From Ruminococcus bromii (lineage in GTDB: Bacteria; Bacillota; Clostridia; Oscillospirales; Acutalibacteraceae): DNA of 64,000 nucleotides. Positions within the stretch are counted from its first letter, which is position 1, and each line of letters opens with the position of its first letter. Both the position numbers and the translations under genes were made by a program. The notes beneath the pieces are model-generated. The model was given only the letters and a program-made list of their open reading frames with translations. It was not told the origin of the DNA and did no database searches. Where the stretch lies: contig NZ_NNBY01000032.1 of NCBI RefSeq assembly GCF_002834235.1, positions 1 through 64,000 on the forward strand, written 5' to 3'. Below, piece by piece: positions 33,923-43,623 of this stretch.

Positions 33923-34525
33923 ATGAAAACAGGTGTTTTCGGCGGAACTTTTAATCCTGTTCACAAAGGACACATAATGCTTGCCGAGTATTGTATGGAC
34001 AGCGTTGGACTTGATCGTATTATTATGATACCTACGGCTGTTCCGCCGCACAAAATAAGCAAGAACCTTGCAAGCGAGAACGATCGTCTTAATATGTGTG
34101 AACTTGCGTGCAAGGGAAAGAAAAACTTTTCTGTGTCCGATATCGAAATTAAAAGACAGGGAAAAAGCTACACCTACGAAACTGTTACACAGCTAAAAGA
34201 AATTTATCCTGATGATCACTTATATACAATAATGGGTGCGGATATGTTTCTGACTCTGGATAGGTGGAAAAATCCTAAAATTATATTTGAAAAATCATCA
34301 ATAATAACAATTCCCCGTGATGATGAAAATAAGTCTGAACTTGAAAAATTCTACAAGAATGTTCTGAAACCTATGGGGGCAGATGCGGTTATTCTGCCAA
34401 ATCCCGTAATAAGCGTATCGTCAACATTCATAAGGGATAACCTTGATGAATTTGATTTGATAAGCGGTATGCTTGATAAAAGTGTTTACGATTATATTAT
34501 AAAAAATAATTTATATCGGAAGTGA
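33923..34525 (+). CDS. nadD: Nicotinate-nucleotide adenylyltransferase
   Basis: 200 aa. It adenylates nicotinate mononucleotide to deamido-NAD. The nucleotidyltransferase motif GGTFNPVHKGH is at the N-terminus and the second motif ISVSSTFIRDNL is near residue 165. MGADMFLTLDRWKN is also typical. It is followed by yqeK and rsfS in the standard Firmicutes order. The stop overlaps the region of the yqeK SD. Confidence 0.95.
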   Translation: MKTGVFGGTFNPVHKGHIMLAEYCMDSVGLDRIIMIPTAVPPHKISKNLASENDRLNMCELACKGKKNFSVSDIEIKRQGKSYTYETVTQLKEIYPDDHLYTIMGADMFLTLDRWKNPKIIFEKSSIITIPRDDENKSELEKFYKNVLKPMGADAVILPNPVISVSSTFIRDNLDEFDLISGMLDKSVYDYIIKNNLYRK

Positions 34526-34530
34526 GTGCT

Positions 34531-35118
34531 TTGAATATCTCTGATTACAAAAAAATAATCCGTGAAAGAATGGGCGATTACAGATTTAGTCACAGCGTAA
34601 ATGTTGCGAAAGAGGCTAAAAAGCTCGCAAAACATTATGGCGCTGATGAAAATAAGGCTGAGATTGCCGGTATTTTGCATGATATAACCAAAGAAATGCC
34701 AAAGGAACAGCAGTTGCAAATTATTATCGACAGTGGTATAATTTTAGACAATGTTCAACTTCATGCACCAAAGCTTTGGCACGGAATGAGCGGAAGCATT
34801 GTTGTCCGTGATGAGCTTGGCATTGACGATGAAGATATACTCAACGCAATAAGGTATCACACAACAGGACGAGCGGGAATGAGTCTTTTGGAAAAAGTTA
34901 TTTTTACCGCTGATTTTACTTCCGAGGAGCGTACATACAGCGGTGTGGCAACAATGAGAAAGAAATCTAAAAAGAGCCTTGAGGAGGCTATGCTTTACGG
35001 CTATCAGTTTACATTCAAGGATCTTTCTAAAAGACAGCTTGCAATTCATCCCGATGAAGTTGCCTGCTATAATGAAATTGTTCTGCAAATATCCCAAACG
35101 AAAGGAAAAAACAAATGA
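34531..35118 (+). CDS. yqeK: HD-domain hydrolase YqeK (Ap4A hydrolase type)
   Basis: About 195 aa. HD-superfamily metal ligands are visible in RFSHSVNVAKEAK, the central ILHDITKEM, LWHGMSG and the later TADFTSE. The family hydrolyses diadenosine tetraphosphate to ADP in other bacteria. The start was taken as TTG at 34531 because GGAAGTGA (34518-34525) is an SD at 5-nt spacing. A GTG at 34522 lies inside that SD and would overlap nadD by 4 nt. The stop overlaps rsfS by 4 nt. Confidence 0.9.
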   Translation: MNISDYKKIIRERMGDYRFSHSVNVAKEAKKLAKHYGADENKAEIAGILHDITKEMPKEQQLQIIIDSGIILDNVQLHAPKLWHGMSGSIVVRDELGIDDEDILNAIRYHTTGRAGMSLLEKVIFTADFTSEERTYSGVATMRKKSKKSLEEAMLYGYQFTFKDLSKRQLAIHPDEVACYNEIVLQISQTKGKNK

Positions 35119-35468
35119 GTTCTTACGATGAAGCAATACTTGCAGCAAAAGCCCTGAGTTCAAAAAAGGGACTTGATATTCAGATTATTAAAATTGCCGA
35201 TGTTTCTGTTCTTGCCGATTATATGGTAATTGCAACAGGTACAAGCTCAACCCATGTTAAGGCGCTTGCCGATGAGGTTGAATACAAGCTTGATCAGGCA
35301 GGAATTTCGGTAAGTCATATAGAAGGTTACAGATCAAATTCGTGGATTCTTCTTGACTACATTGATGTTATTGTCAATGTGTTTGATGATGAGGCCCGTG
35401 ATTTTTATGACCTTGAAAGACTTTGGCAGGACGGCGAAAGCGTTGACCTGACAGGTATCGTTGATTAA
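35115..35468 (+). CDS. rsfS: Ribosome silencing factor RsfS
   Basis: 117 aa, full length. It contains the RsfS core [41 protein letters not shown] and DFYDLERLW. It binds L14 on the 50S subunit and blocks subunit joining in starvation. It overlaps yqeK as ATGA and lies 17 nt before leuS. Confidence 0.96.
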   Translation: MSSYDEAILAAKALSSKKGLDIQIIKIADVSVLADYMVIATGTSSTHVKALADEVEYKLDQAGISVSHIEGYRSNSWILLDYIDVIVNVFDDEARDFYDLERLWQDGESVDLTGIVD

Positions 35469-35485
35469 TTGCAGGAGGGGTTACT

Positions 35486-37897
35486 TTGAAATACAATCAT
35501 AAAGCCGTAGAAGAGAAATGGCAAAAAATCTGGGAAGATAAAGGTGTGTTCCATGCAAGTGATGACACAGAAAAAGAAAAGTTTTATGCTCTTATCGAGT
35601 TTCCGTATCCGTCGGGACAGGGCCTTCATGTAGGTCATCCCCGTCCATACACAGCACTTGATACAGTTGCAAGAAAACGCAGACTTGAGGGTTACAATGT
35701 TCTTTATCCTATCGGTTGGGACGCTTTCGGTCTTCCTACCGAAAACTATGCGATCAAGAATCACATTCACCCTGAAATTGTAACAAAGAAGAATATTGCC
35801 CGTTTTAAAAAGCAGATTCAGTCACTAGGTATTTCTTTTGACTGGAGCAGAGAAATCAATACAACAGATCCCGAATACTACAAGTGGACTCAGTGGATTT
35901 TTATTCAGCTCTATAAGCACGGTCTTGCTTATAAAAAAGAGATGAATGTAAACTGGTGTACTTCATGTAAGTGCGTTCTTGCAAACGAAGAAGTTGTAAA
36001 CGGTGTTTGTGAGCGTTGCGGAAGTGAAGTCGTTCACAAGGTTAAGTCACAGTGGATGCTTAAAATCACAGAATATGCAGACAGACTTATCAATGACCTT
36101 GACCTTGTAAATTATCCTGACAGAGTAAAAGCACAGCAGAAGAACTGGATTGGCAGAAGTAAGGGTGCGGAGGTTGATTTTTCAACTACAACAGGCGACA
36201 CACTTACAATTTATACAACTCGTGCCGATACACTTTACGGTGCTACATACATGGTAATTTCTCCTGAACACCCAATGATTGAAAAGTGGGCTGACAAGAT
36301 TTCTAATATGGACGAAATTAAGAAATATCAGGAGGCTGCCGCTCGTAAGTCTGACTTTGAAAGAACAGAGGTAGCTAAAGAAAAGACAGGCGTCAGAATT
36401 GACGGTGTTAATGCTATAAACCCTGTAAACAATAAGGAAATCCCGATCTTTATTTCTGACTATGTTCTTGTATCATACGGTACAGGTGCTATTATGGCTG
36501 TTCCTGCTCACGATACCCGTGACTGGGAATTTGCAAAAAAATTCGACCTTCCTATTATTGAAGTTGTTAAAGGCGGCAATGTTCAGGAAGAGGCTTACAC
36601 AGATTGTGCCAAGGGTATTATGGTTAACTCGGGCATGCTTGACGGCCTTACTGTTGATGAAGCAAAGAAGAAAATTATTGACTGGCTCACAAGTGAGGGC
36701 AAGGGTCATTCAAAGGTTAACTACAAACTCCGTGACTGGGTATTCTCCCGTCAGCGTTATTGGGGCGAGCCTATTCCGATGGTATATTGTGAGAAGTGCG
36801 GCTATGTTCCGATTGATGAAAAAGATCTTCCGCTCAGACTGCCTATGGTTGAGTCATATGAACCGACTGATAACGGAGAATCACCGCTTGCCAAGATGAC
36901 AGACTGGATTAACACAACCTGTCCTTGCTGCGGCGGTAAGGCTAAGAGAGAAACCGATACAATGCCTCAGTGGGCAGGTTCATCATGGTACTATCTCAGA
37001 TATATGGACCCGCACAATAAAAATGCCATTGCATCAAAAGAGGCTCTTAACTACTGGTCACCTGTTGATTGGTACAACGGCGGTATGGAGCATACAACTC
37101 TCCACCTTCTTTACAGCCGTTTCTGGCATAAGTTTCTCTATGATATCGGTGTTGTTCCTACTCCGGAACCATACGCTAAGCGTACTTCACACGGTATGAT
37201 TCTCGGTGAAAACGGCGAGAAGATGAGTAAATCAAGAGGTAATGTCGTAAATCCCGATGAAATCGTTGACGAATACGGTGCAGATACAATGCGTTTATAT
37301 GAAATGTTCATTGGTGACTTTGAAAAGGCTGCTCCGTGGAGTAAGGCAAGCATCAGAGGCTGTCGCAGATTCGTTGAGCGTTACTGGAATCTTCAGAGTG
37401 TTCTCATTGACGGTGATAAAATCCGACCTGAGCTTGAAGGTGCATTTAACAAGGCAATTAAAAAGGTGGGCGAGGATATTGAAAATATAAAGTTCAATAC
37501 TGCTATCGCAACTCTTATGGCTTTAATCAACGATATTTCAAATGTAAAGTCAATTAATAAGGAAGAACTCAGAATTTTCTCAATTCTCCTTAATCCGTTT
37601 GCTCCTCATGTTACGGAAGAAGTTTACGAGGCTTGCAAGCTTGGTAACGGTATTCTTGCCGAAGCCGAGTGGCCTGAATATGACGAGTCAAAATGCGTTG
37701 ACGAAAGTGTAGAAATTGTTGTTCAGGTAAACGGCAAAATTAAAGCTAAGCTTAACATTCCTGTTGATGCAGACAAGGATGCTGTTCTTGATCTTGCAAA
37801 GAATGACGAAAATGTCAAAAAGGCTATTGACGGAATGAAAATTATTAAAGAAATTGTTGTTCCGAAGAAACTTGTAAACCTTGTTGTTAAGCCATAA
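35486..37897 (+). CDS. leuS: Leucyl-tRNA synthetase
   Basis: 803 aa class I synthetase. The HIGH-type motif is [10 protein letters not shown] near residue 48, followed by the zinc-binding module ([13 protein letters not shown] with CERCG), the CP1 editing domain with the [10 protein letters not shown] segment, KMSKS in [11 protein letters not shown] near 577 and the C-terminal anticodon-binding domain. The start is TTG at 35486, 6 nt after AGGAGGGG. There is no room for a T-box leader upstream (17-nt gap), so it is expressed from the operon. No terminator is evident before the rpsU promoter. Confidence 0.97.
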   Translation: MKYNHKAVEEKWQKIWEDKGVFHASDDTEKEKFYALIEFPYPSGQGLHVGHPRPYTALDTVARKRRLEGYNVLYPIGWDAFGLPTENYAIKNHIHPEIVTKKNIARFKKQIQSLGISFDWSREINTTDPEYYKWTQWIFIQLYKHGLAYKKEMNVNWCTSCKCVLANEEVVNGVCERCGSEVVHKVKSQWMLKITEYADRLINDLDLVNYPDRVKAQQKNWIGRSKGAEVDFSTTTGDTLTIYTTRADTLYGATYMVISPEHPMIEKWADKISNMDEIKKYQEAAARKSDFERTEVAKEKTGVRIDGVNAINPVNNKEIPIFISDYVLVSYGTGAIMAVPAHDTRDWEFAKKFDLPIIEVVKGGNVQEEAYTDCAKGIMVNSGMLDGLTVDEAKKKIIDWLTSEGKGHSKVNYKLRDWVFSRQRYWGEPIPMVYCEKCGYVPIDEKDLPLRLPMVESYEPTDNGESPLAKMTDWINTTCPCCGGKAKRETDTMPQWAGSSWYYLRYMDPHNKNAIASKEALNYWSPVDWYNGGMEHTTLHLLYSRFWHKFLYDIGVVPTPEPYAKRTSHGMILGENGEKMSKSRGNVVNPDEIVDEYGADTMRLYEMFIGDFEKAAPWSKASIRGCRRFVERYWNLQSVLIDGDKIRPELEGAFNKAIKKVGEDIENIKFNTAIATLMALINDISNVKSINKEELRIFSILLNPFAPHVTEEVYEACKLGNGILAEAEWPEYDESKCVDESVEIVVQVNGKIKAKLNIPVDADKDAVLDLAKNDENVKKAIDGMKIIKEIVVPKKLVNLVVKP

Positions 37898-37940
37898 TTC
37901 AACTTTTAAAATTAATTTGACCTAAATTTCTACAATGCTA

Positions 37941-37969
37941 TTGACATTATTCGAGTTATAATGTATAAT
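37941..37969 (+). promoter_or_regulatory. Sigma-A promoter for rpsU
   Basis: Perfect TTGACA (37941-37946), a 17-nt spacer and perfect TATAAT (37964-37969). Confidence 0.88.
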
Positions 37970-38027
37970 AACATTTGCAATTATATGCAAATTACCCATG
38001 CCCGGTGGCAGATGGGAGGGAAGATAG

Positions 38028-38204
38028 ATGGCAGAGATTAGACTTAAAGAGAATGAATCCCTTGAAAGTGCTTTAAGAAGATTCAAAAAGCAGTGTGCCA
38101 GAGCTGGCGTTATTGCTGAGGTTCGCAAAAGAGAAGCTTATGAAAAGCCCTCTGTAAAGCGTAAGAAAAAATCCGAAGCAGCTCGCAAACGCAAATACAG
38201 GTAA
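38028..38204 (+). CDS. rpsU: 30S ribosomal protein S21
   Basis: 58 aa, very basic. It begins [20 protein letters not shown] (S21 signature) and ends in the Lys/Arg-rich tail [15 protein letters not shown]. The SD is GGGAGGG (38014-38020). It is monocistronic between a perfect promoter and a strong terminator. In Bacillus rpsU sits with yqeY; here it stands alone before aroQ. Confidence 0.95.
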   Translation: MAEIRLKENESLESALRRFKKQCARAGVIAEVRKREAYEKPSVKRKKKSEAARKRKYR

Positions 38205-38212
38205 TCAAACAG

Positions 38213-38242
38213 GCGGACAGAGCATTCTGTCCGCTTTTTTGT
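38213..38242 (+). terminator. Terminator of rpsU
   Basis: Perfect 9-bp stem (38213-38221 with 38226-38234), GCAT loop, then TTTTTTGTT. Confidence 0.88.
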
Positions 38243-38277
38243 TTTATCTTCATATTTCTTTGAAAAAAGGTGACACT

Positions 38278-38709
38278 ATGAAAAAGATTCTTGTTATACT
38301 CGGACCTAACCTCAATATGGTAGGCGTCCGTGAAAAGGGAATATACGGAGAAGAAACTGCCTCCGATATTGAAAAGCAGATTATTTCATATGCAGAAAGC
38401 AACGGCTTTTCTGCCGAAGTTTTTCAGTCAAATCACGAGGGAGATCTTATCGATAAAATTCATTCGGCAAAGGGTAACTTTGACGGTGTTGTAATTAACG
38501 CAGGCGCTCTCACACATTACAGTTATGCTTTAAGAGATGCCATTGCTTGTGTAAAGATTCCTTTTGTAGAGGTTCATATGTCTAATATTCACGCAAGAGA
38601 AGAGTTCAGACATACATCTGTAATCGCACCTGTTTGTGTCGGTCAGATTGCAGGTTTTGGCAAAAACAGTTACTTTCTCGCAATCAATGCATTAAAGGAC
38701 TTGATGTAA
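38278..38709 (+). CDS. aroQ: 3-dehydroquinate dehydratase, type II
   Basis: 143 aa, the length of type II enzymes. It catalyses the third step of the shikimate pathway. Motifs are LVILGPNLN, the lid with the catalytic tyrosine in REKGIYG, FQSNHEGDLID, INAGALTHYSYAL and the histidine region VEVHMSNIHAREEFRH. The ATG at 38278 follows AAAAGG; the upstream extension has no RBS. The stop TAA overlaps the ATG of the next gene by 1 nt. Confidence 0.95.
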   Translation: MKKILVILGPNLNMVGVREKGIYGEETASDIEKQIISYAESNGFSAEVFQSNHEGDLIDKIHSAKGNFDGVVINAGALTHYSYALRDAIACVKIPFVEVHMSNIHAREEFRHTSVIAPVCVGQIAGFGKNSYFLAINALKDLM

Positions 38710-39800
38710 TGCAAAACTTTTTATTTGAGCAAAGGCTTGAAAATTTAAAGACGGTTCTTGACAGTAACAGTCAGGCTGTTTTGTTGACTAATGAGAAGAA
38801 TATCGGTTATTTTTGCGGATTCTTTCACAGCGAAGGTTATTTGCTTGTGACTGAAAATGAAACTGTCCTTTTTGTTGATTTCAGATATTATGAGGCTGCT
38901 TTAAAAAAATCAAGCGGATGCAGGGTTGTTTGTTTTACTAAGTTGTTTAAAGACCTTATAAGCGAATTGAAGAACAATTCTGTTGTGAATGTATTTTTTG
39001 AGGCATCCGATATTACGGTTGAAAAATATAATCGTTTCAAAAAGGCTTTTTCGGAAAATAATATTGAGTGCGTTTGTGACGGCAGTCTTGATCATAAGAT
39101 TGAAGAAATCAGATGTATCAAGGATGAATCAGAAATTAAAAAAATAGCTAAAGCGCAGGAGATAACCGAAAAGTCATATCTTGAGGTGTTGAATTACCTA
39201 AAACCCGGTGTCAGCGAACGCAGGGTTGCACTTGAGCTTGAACATCTCATAAAGCTTAACGGCGGTGAAGGTGTTTCATTTGATCTCATCACGATTACAG
39301 GCAAAAAGACTTCATTGCCTCACGGAGTTCCGTCAGATGATATTGTCAGTGAGGGAGATTTCTTTACTTTTGATATCGGCTCAATTTTTGACGGCTATCA
39401 CAGCGATACTACGCGTACGGTAGCAATCAAGTCGGCTGATGAAGAAATGAAAAAGGTTTACGACATCGTATTAAAAGCTCAGCTTGCTGTACTTGACAGC
39501 GTAAAACCCGGAGCAAAATGTTCTGATGTCGATAAAATTGCAAGAGATATAATCTCGGAAAACGGTTACGGAAAATATTTCGGTCATGCAACCGGTCACG
39601 GTGTAGGACTTGATATCCACGAATCTCCCGTTGTATCTCCGAGAAGTGAAACAATGCTGAAAAAAGGTATGATAATAACCGATGAACCGGGAATATATCT
39701 GCCGGGTAAATTCGGTGTTCGCATTGAAGATATGCTTTGCGTGACTGATACAGGGTACAAAAACTTTGTTTCACTCCCCAAAGAACTCATTATTGTGTAA
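38709..39800 (+). CDS. Xaa-Pro aminopeptidase (M24B family)
   Basis: 363 aa cytoplasmic dimetal peptidase that removes residues ahead of proline. The N-terminal creatinase-like domain (1-125) is followed by the pita-bread fold. The metal ligands appear in order: TFDIGSIFDGYHSDTTRT (two Asp), GHATGHGVGLDIHE (His), ITDEPGIYLPG (Glu) and GVRIEDML (Glu). The ATG at 38709 is fixed by the TAATG junction with aroQ. An aroQ-peptidase-efp order is common in Firmicutes. Confidence 0.93.
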   Translation: MQNFLFEQRLENLKTVLDSNSQAVLLTNEKNIGYFCGFFHSEGYLLVTENETVLFVDFRYYEAALKKSSGCRVVCFTKLFKDLISELKNNSVVNVFFEASDITVEKYNRFKKAFSENNIECVCDGSLDHKIEEIRCIKDESEIKKIAKAQEITEKSYLEVLNYLKPGVSERRVALELEHLIKLNGGEGVSFDLITITGKKTSLPHGVPSDDIVSEGDFFTFDIGSIFDGYHSDTTRTVAIKSADEEMKKVYDIVLKAQLAVLDSVKPGAKCSDVDKIARDIISENGYGKYFGHATGHGVGLDIHESPVVSPRSETMLKKGMIITDEPGIYLPGKFGVRIEDMLCVTDTGYKNFVSLPKELIIV

Positions 39801-39808
39801 TAAAAGTC

Positions 39809-39837
39809 TTGCATTTTTTGTCATTGTTATGTATAAT
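39809..39837 (+). promoter_or_regulatory. Sigma-A promoter for efp
   Basis: TTGCAT (39809-39814), a 17-nt spacer and perfect TATAAT (39832-39837), about 68 nt before efp. Confidence 0.75.
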
Positions 39838-39904
39838 GTAAATTGTTATATTACGGCATACATTACCGTATTTCCGTATGAAAGATAATTAGGAGGTATT
39901 ACTA

Positions 39905-40462
39905 ATGATATCAGCAGGTGATTTCAGAAACGGCGTTACATTTGAAATGGACGGTCAGGTTGTATCAATCATTGAATTCCAGCATGTAAAGCCCGGTAAG
40001 GGTGCTGCATTTGTAAGAACTAAAATCAGAAATGTTATTACAGGCGCAGTAGTTGAAAAAACTTTCAACCCGAACGATAAGTATCCCACAGCTTTCATTG
40101 ACAGAAAGGATATGGAATACAGCTATTCAGACGGCGATCTTTACTACTTCATGGATACAGAAACATGGGAGCAGATTCCGATTAACAAGAGCGTTCTCGG
40201 CGACAACTTTAAGTTTGTTAAGGAAAATATGGTGTGCAAGGTTCTTTCTTACAAGGGCAATGTATTCGGCATTGAGCCTCCGAACTTTGTTGAACTTAAG
40301 GTTACAAAGACAGATCCCGGCTTTAAGGGTGACACAGCAACCAACGCTACAAAGCCTGCAACTCTTGAAACAGGTGCTGAAATTAAAGTTCCTCTCTTTA
40401 TTGATGAGGGCGAAGTTATTCAGATCGACACAAGAACAGGCGAATATATGGGCAGAGCATAA
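39905..40462 (+). CDS. efp: Elongation factor P
   Basis: 185 aa three-domain factor that rescues ribosomes stalled at polyproline. The tip loop KPGKGAAF places Lys32 at the usual modified position. [15 protein letters not shown] and the C-terminal RTGEYMGRA are typical. The RBS is AGGAGG. It is followed after 20 nt by an acidic zinc-ribbon protein. Confidence 0.97.
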   Translation: MISAGDFRNGVTFEMDGQVVSIIEFQHVKPGKGAAFVRTKIRNVITGAVVEKTFNPNDKYPTAFIDRKDMEYSYSDGDLYYFMDTETWEQIPINKSVLGDNFKFVKENMVCKVLSYKGNVFGIEPPNFVELKVTKTDPGFKGDTATNATKPATLETGAEIKVPLFIDEGEVIQIDTRTGEYMGRA

Positions 40463-40482
40463 TTTCTGCGGGAGAATCAGTT

Positions 40483-40971
40483 ATGAATCTTACTGAAAAA
40501 ATTTCTTACATTCGCGGTCTTTGCGACGGTTTAGAGCTTGATGAGTCAAAACCTGAAGTAAAGGTTCTTAATGCAATCGTTGATCTTCTTGATGATATGG
40601 CTTTTGAAGTATCTGACATGGAAGAACTTTACGATGAGTTAAGCGCTCAGGTTGACGAAATTGATCAGGATCTTGCTGATGTTGAGTCTGATGTTTACGA
40701 TGACGAGGACTATGACATTGAAGATTATGACGATGAAGATGACGATTACGATTTTGATGATGAAGAGAATCCTTTTTATGAGGTGACTTGTGATTCATGC
40801 GGTCAGAAGCTTAATGTTTCCGAAGATGTCCTTCTTGAAGGCGAAATCGAGTGCCCTAACTGCGGTGAGAACCTTGAGTTTGATTTTTCAGAGCTTTTCA
40901 GCAATGAGGAAGATGACGAGTGTGATGCCGATTGTGCATCATGCGACGGTTGTTCGGACACAGAAGAATAA
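40483..40971 (+). CDS. Acidic protein with zinc ribbon (CD1247 N-terminal domain type)
   Basis: 162 aa, strongly acidic. The N-terminal helical part (KISYIRGLCDGLELDES) matches the clostridial CD1247-type domain usually encoded next to efp. A near-continuous Asp/Glu/Tyr run covers about 72-100, then a Cys4 zinc ribbon (CDSCGQKLNV and CPNCGENLEF), and finally a second Cys-rich tail (CDADCASCDGC). Function unknown. The conserved position beside efp suggests a translation link, which is inference. The gene ends 10 nt before a terminator that also overlaps the yunB RBS. Confidence 0.82.
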   Translation: MNLTEKISYIRGLCDGLELDESKPEVKVLNAIVDLLDDMAFEVSDMEELYDELSAQVDEIDQDLADVESDVYDDEDYDIEDYDDEDDDYDFDDEENPFYEVTCDSCGQKLNVSEDVLLEGEIECPNCGENLEFDFSELFSNEEDDECDADCASCDGCSDTEE

Positions 40972-40981
40972 TTAACAAAAC

Positions 40982-41018
40982 AAACACCCTTCGTATAGTA
41001 TATACGAGGGGTGTTTTT
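40982..41018 (+). terminator. Terminator of the efp operon, overlapping the yunB SD
   Basis: 16-bp stem with one G-U pair (40982-40997 with 41001-41016), GTA loop, followed by TTTTT. The right arm contains GAGGGG (41006-41011), which has correct 7-nt spacing to the yunB ATG. In a read-through transcript the hairpin would hide that ribosome-binding site. Confidence 0.8.
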
Positions 41019-41672
41019 ATGTTGTACAGAAAAAGGTGTAAAAGAAAATTTGTTCTTTTAAAGAAAATACTTCTTACTGTGGTTTTACTGATTATCGGTG
41101 GTACTGTTTTCTGCGAGGTGCATTTGTCAGATTTCAGACCGGAGTACATAAGAATTCAGGCTGAAATATTGTCTGTAAATTCTGTCTGCGATGCAGTGAA
41201 TAATACACTTGACAAGCTTAATTATTCTTACAGTGATATTGCAAAGATTAATTGTGATAAAAACGGAAATGTGCAGTCCATCGAAACGGATTCATTCAAA
41301 ATCAACAGAATTAAAGCCGACATCACGAAAGCCGTACAAAAAGAAATAGCTAAGGTATATGACAATGAAATTGAAATACCTCTCGGTGCATTTACGAATA
41401 TTACAATACTCTCAAATGTCGGACCTTGCATTCCCGTAAATTTTAACCTTACAGGAAGCTTTTCCTCGGAAGTTATAAGTACATTTGAACAAGCAGGAAT
41501 CAATCAGACAATCCACCATATAAAGCTTTTGCTCACCTCAAAAATAATGACAACCTCGCTTGATTATTCAGGCAAAATAACATTTACTACCGATTTTGAA
41601 ATTGCACAATCCGTAATAGTGGGTAATATACCGTCCGGATACGGTTCTCTGTTTCAGACTTATAAGAAGTAA
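41019..41672 (+). CDS. yunB: Sporulation protein YunB
   Basis: 217 aa. A short basic N-terminus precedes one hydrophobic helix (about 14-31). The conserved YunB body shows IEIPLGAFTNITILSNVGP, TFEQAGINQTIHHIKL and the C-terminal SVIVGNIPSGYG. In Bacillus it is a sporulation gene of the mother-cell programme; its biochemical role is not known. The start at 41019 was chosen by the GAGGGG site. Upstream in-frame codons run through the terminator and are rejected. No separate promoter was recognised. Confidence 0.85.
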   Translation: MLYRKRCKRKFVLLKKILLTVVLLIIGGTVFCEVHLSDFRPEYIRIQAEILSVNSVCDAVNNTLDKLNYSYSDIAKINCDKNGNVQSIETDSFKINRIKADITKAVQKEIAKVYDNEIEIPLGAFTNITILSNVGPCIPVNFNLTGSFSSEVISTFEQAGINQTIHHIKLLLTSKIMTTSLDYSGKITFTTDFEIAQSVIVGNIPSGYGSLFQTYKK

Positions 41673-41696
41673 ATTTTGAAAAACCTGTGAAAAACA

Positions 41697-41725
41697 TTGA
41701 AAAACCGTATATCTTGTGTTATAAT
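41697..41725 (+). promoter_or_regulatory. Sigma-A promoter for the miaB operon
   Basis: TTGAAA (41697-41702), a 17-nt spacer and perfect TATAAT (41720-41725), about 35 nt before miaB. Confidence 0.8.
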
Positions 41726-41760
41726 CTAACAGTTAATACAATGGGTTAGGAGGCATTTCT

Positions 41761-43164
41761 TTGCCTGACAGTCAGAAAATTTCCGAAAAACAATCGGAGT
41801 ATATGAATTTAATAGCTGAAATTATGGATATCCGCAAAAGAGGAGAGAAGCCTGTTGCGTATATCAGAACATACGGCTGCCAGCAGAATGTGGCTGATAG
41901 TGAAAAAATTAAGGGTATGCTTGAACAGTCGGGATTTGAGTTTGCAGATGAACCGGACAATGCGGATTTCATACTTTTCAATACCTGTGCCGTAAGAGAA
42001 CATGCTGAGGACAGAGTGTTCGGCAATGTCGGTGCATTAAAAAATCTAAAGCGTAAGCATCCGCAGATTCTTATTGCTTTGTGCGGTTGTATGATGGAGC
42101 AGGAGCATGTTGCCAATAAAATTTACAAGAGCTTTCCTTTTGTAGGACTTGTGTTTGGTACTCATTCATTGCACCATTTTCCTGAACTTATGTATAACGC
42201 TCTTCTTGATGGCAAAAGAGTGTTTGAAAGAGGTAATGACGATAATCAGCTTTATGAGGGATTTCCTGTTAAGCGTGACGGTACTTTCAAGGGTTGGTTA
42301 CCGATTATGTACGGTTGCAACAACTTCTGTACATATTGCGTTGTGCCTTATGTAAGAGGCAGAGAACGCAGCCGTGAAAAGAATATTATTGTTTCTGAGG
42401 CTAAAAATATGATTGAGTCGGGTTATAAAGACATTACCCTTCTCGGTCAGAATGTAAATTCTTACGGAAAAGGTCTTTCTGAGAAAGTAAACTTTTCACA
42501 GCTTTTGCGTGAGGTCGATTCAATTGACGGCGATTATTGGCTTCGCTTTATGACATCTCACCCGAAGGATTGTTCAAAGGAACTTATTGACACAATTGCA
42601 TCGGGTACCCATATAAGCAAGCATCTTCACCTTCCGTTCCAATGCGGTTCGGACAGAGTGCTTAAAGCAATGAATCGTCACTATGACCGCAGAAAGTATC
42701 TTGAAATAATCAATTATGCTAAAGAGAAAATTGACGGTCTTTCACTTACAAGTGATATCATTGTAGGTTTTCCGGGTGAAACATATGAAGATTTCAAAGA
42801 AACTTTATCGCTTATCCGTGAGGTTGAGTTTACATCGCTCTTTACCTTCATTTTCTCACCGAGAGTAGGTACTCCTGCGGCTAAAATGGACGATCCGATT
42901 TCCGCTGAAGAAAAATCAAAATGGTTCCGTGAACTTCTTGATGTTCAGGAAGAAATTGCGGCAAAGCGTTGTTCTTCAATGGTTGGCAAAACCGAAAAGG
43001 TACTTATTGAAGGTGAAAACGATAAGAACGGTGAATTGTGCGGTCGTACAAGCGGTAACATAATAGTTGAGCTTGAAGGATCAAAGGACTGTATCGGAAC
43101 ATTCAGAAATGTAAAAATAACAAAGGCTCGCAACTGGATATTAAAGGGTGAGCTTGTAAAATAA
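41761..43164 (+). CDS. miaB: tRNA-2-methylthio-N6-dimethylallyladenosine synthase
   Basis: 467 aa methylthiotransferase acting on i6A37 of tRNA. The N-terminal UPF0004 domain carries the first iron-sulfur cluster cysteines (RTYGCQQN, FNTCAVRE, LCGCMMEQEH). The radical SAM motif is YGCNNFCTYCVVPY, and a C-terminal TRAM domain ends the protein. The start is TTG at 41761 after TTAGGAGG. The i6A substrate is made by MiaA, encoded 5 kb downstream in the same run. Confidence 0.96.
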   Translation: MPDSQKISEKQSEYMNLIAEIMDIRKRGEKPVAYIRTYGCQQNVADSEKIKGMLEQSGFEFADEPDNADFILFNTCAVREHAEDRVFGNVGALKNLKRKHPQILIALCGCMMEQEHVANKIYKSFPFVGLVFGTHSLHHFPELMYNALLDGKRVFERGNDDNQLYEGFPVKRDGTFKGWLPIMYGCNNFCTYCVVPYVRGRERSREKNIIVSEAKNMIESGYKDITLLGQNVNSYGKGLSEKVNFSQLLREVDSIDGDYWLRFMTSHPKDCSKELIDTIASGTHISKHLHLPFQCGSDRVLKAMNRHYDRRKYLEIINYAKEKIDGLSLTSDIIVGFPGETYEDFKETLSLIREVEFTSLFTFIFSPRVGTPAAKMDDPISAEEKSKWFRELLDVQEEIAAKRCSSMVGKTEKVLIEGENDKNGELCGRTSGNIIVELEGSKDCIGTFRNVKITKARNWILKGELVK

Positions 43165-43179
43165 TCGGAGGTTAAAACT

Positions 43180-43587
43180 ATGGATATCATTGAGAAAGCA
43201 AGAGAACTCGGAAGACTCATTCAGGAAGAAGACTCATATAAAAAATTGCAGGACGCTCAGAAAAATGCAGATGCAGATATGGAGCTTCAGCGTCTTATCG
43301 GTGAATTCAATCTTAAAAGAATGTCAATAAACAATGAAGCATCAAAAAAAGAGAGGGATCAGGAAAAGCTTTCTAAGCTTAATACCGAGATGAGAGAGGC
43401 ATATTCTCAGATTATGTCAAACGAGAATATGATTGCCTACAATGATGCAAAGGCTGCTTTTGATGTTGTTGCAAACAGAGTTCTCGCAATTGTTCAGCAG
43501 TCTGCTGAGGGTGCAGATCCCGAAACTGCTGATTACAGCCAGTCATCATGCTCAGGCAGCTGTGCTACATGCGGCGGTTGCGACTGA
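43180..43587 (+). CDS. ylbF: YlbF/YmcA family protein with cysteine-rich tail
   Basis: 135 aa, mostly helical. The YlbF core is AEDMELQ-like in KNADADMELQRLIGEFN and SNENMIAYNDAKAAF. The C-terminus ends in CSGSCATCGGCD, four cysteines suited to an iron-sulfur cluster, as described for the Bacillus YlbF-YmcA-YaaT complex that affects RNase Y and development. RBS CGGAGG. The miaB-ylbF-mutS order is common in Clostridia. Confidence 0.87.
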   Translation: MDIIEKARELGRLIQEEDSYKKLQDAQKNADADMELQRLIGEFNLKRMSINNEASKKERDQEKLSKLNTEMREAYSQIMSNENMIAYNDAKAAFDVVANRVLAIVQQSAEGADPETADYSQSSCSGSCATCGGCD

Positions 43588-43623
43588 TAAACGGTTCTAA
43601 ATTTTGTTAAGGAAGTGAAACAA

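Noticed and set aside
35469..35485. T-box leader for leuS (and likewise for ileS at 53187-53223)
   Set aside because: The gaps are only 17 and 37 nt, far too short for a T-box; no specifier stem or T-box sequence is seen.
38239..38277. Upstream start for aroQ
   Set aside because: It lies at the end of the rpsU terminator T-tract with no SD; the ATG at 38278 has AAAAGG and gives the family's usual N-terminus.
40932..41018. N-terminal extension of yunB from an ATG at 40932
   Set aside because: The added codons lie within the upstream gene and the terminator, have no RBS, and homologues begin near 41019.
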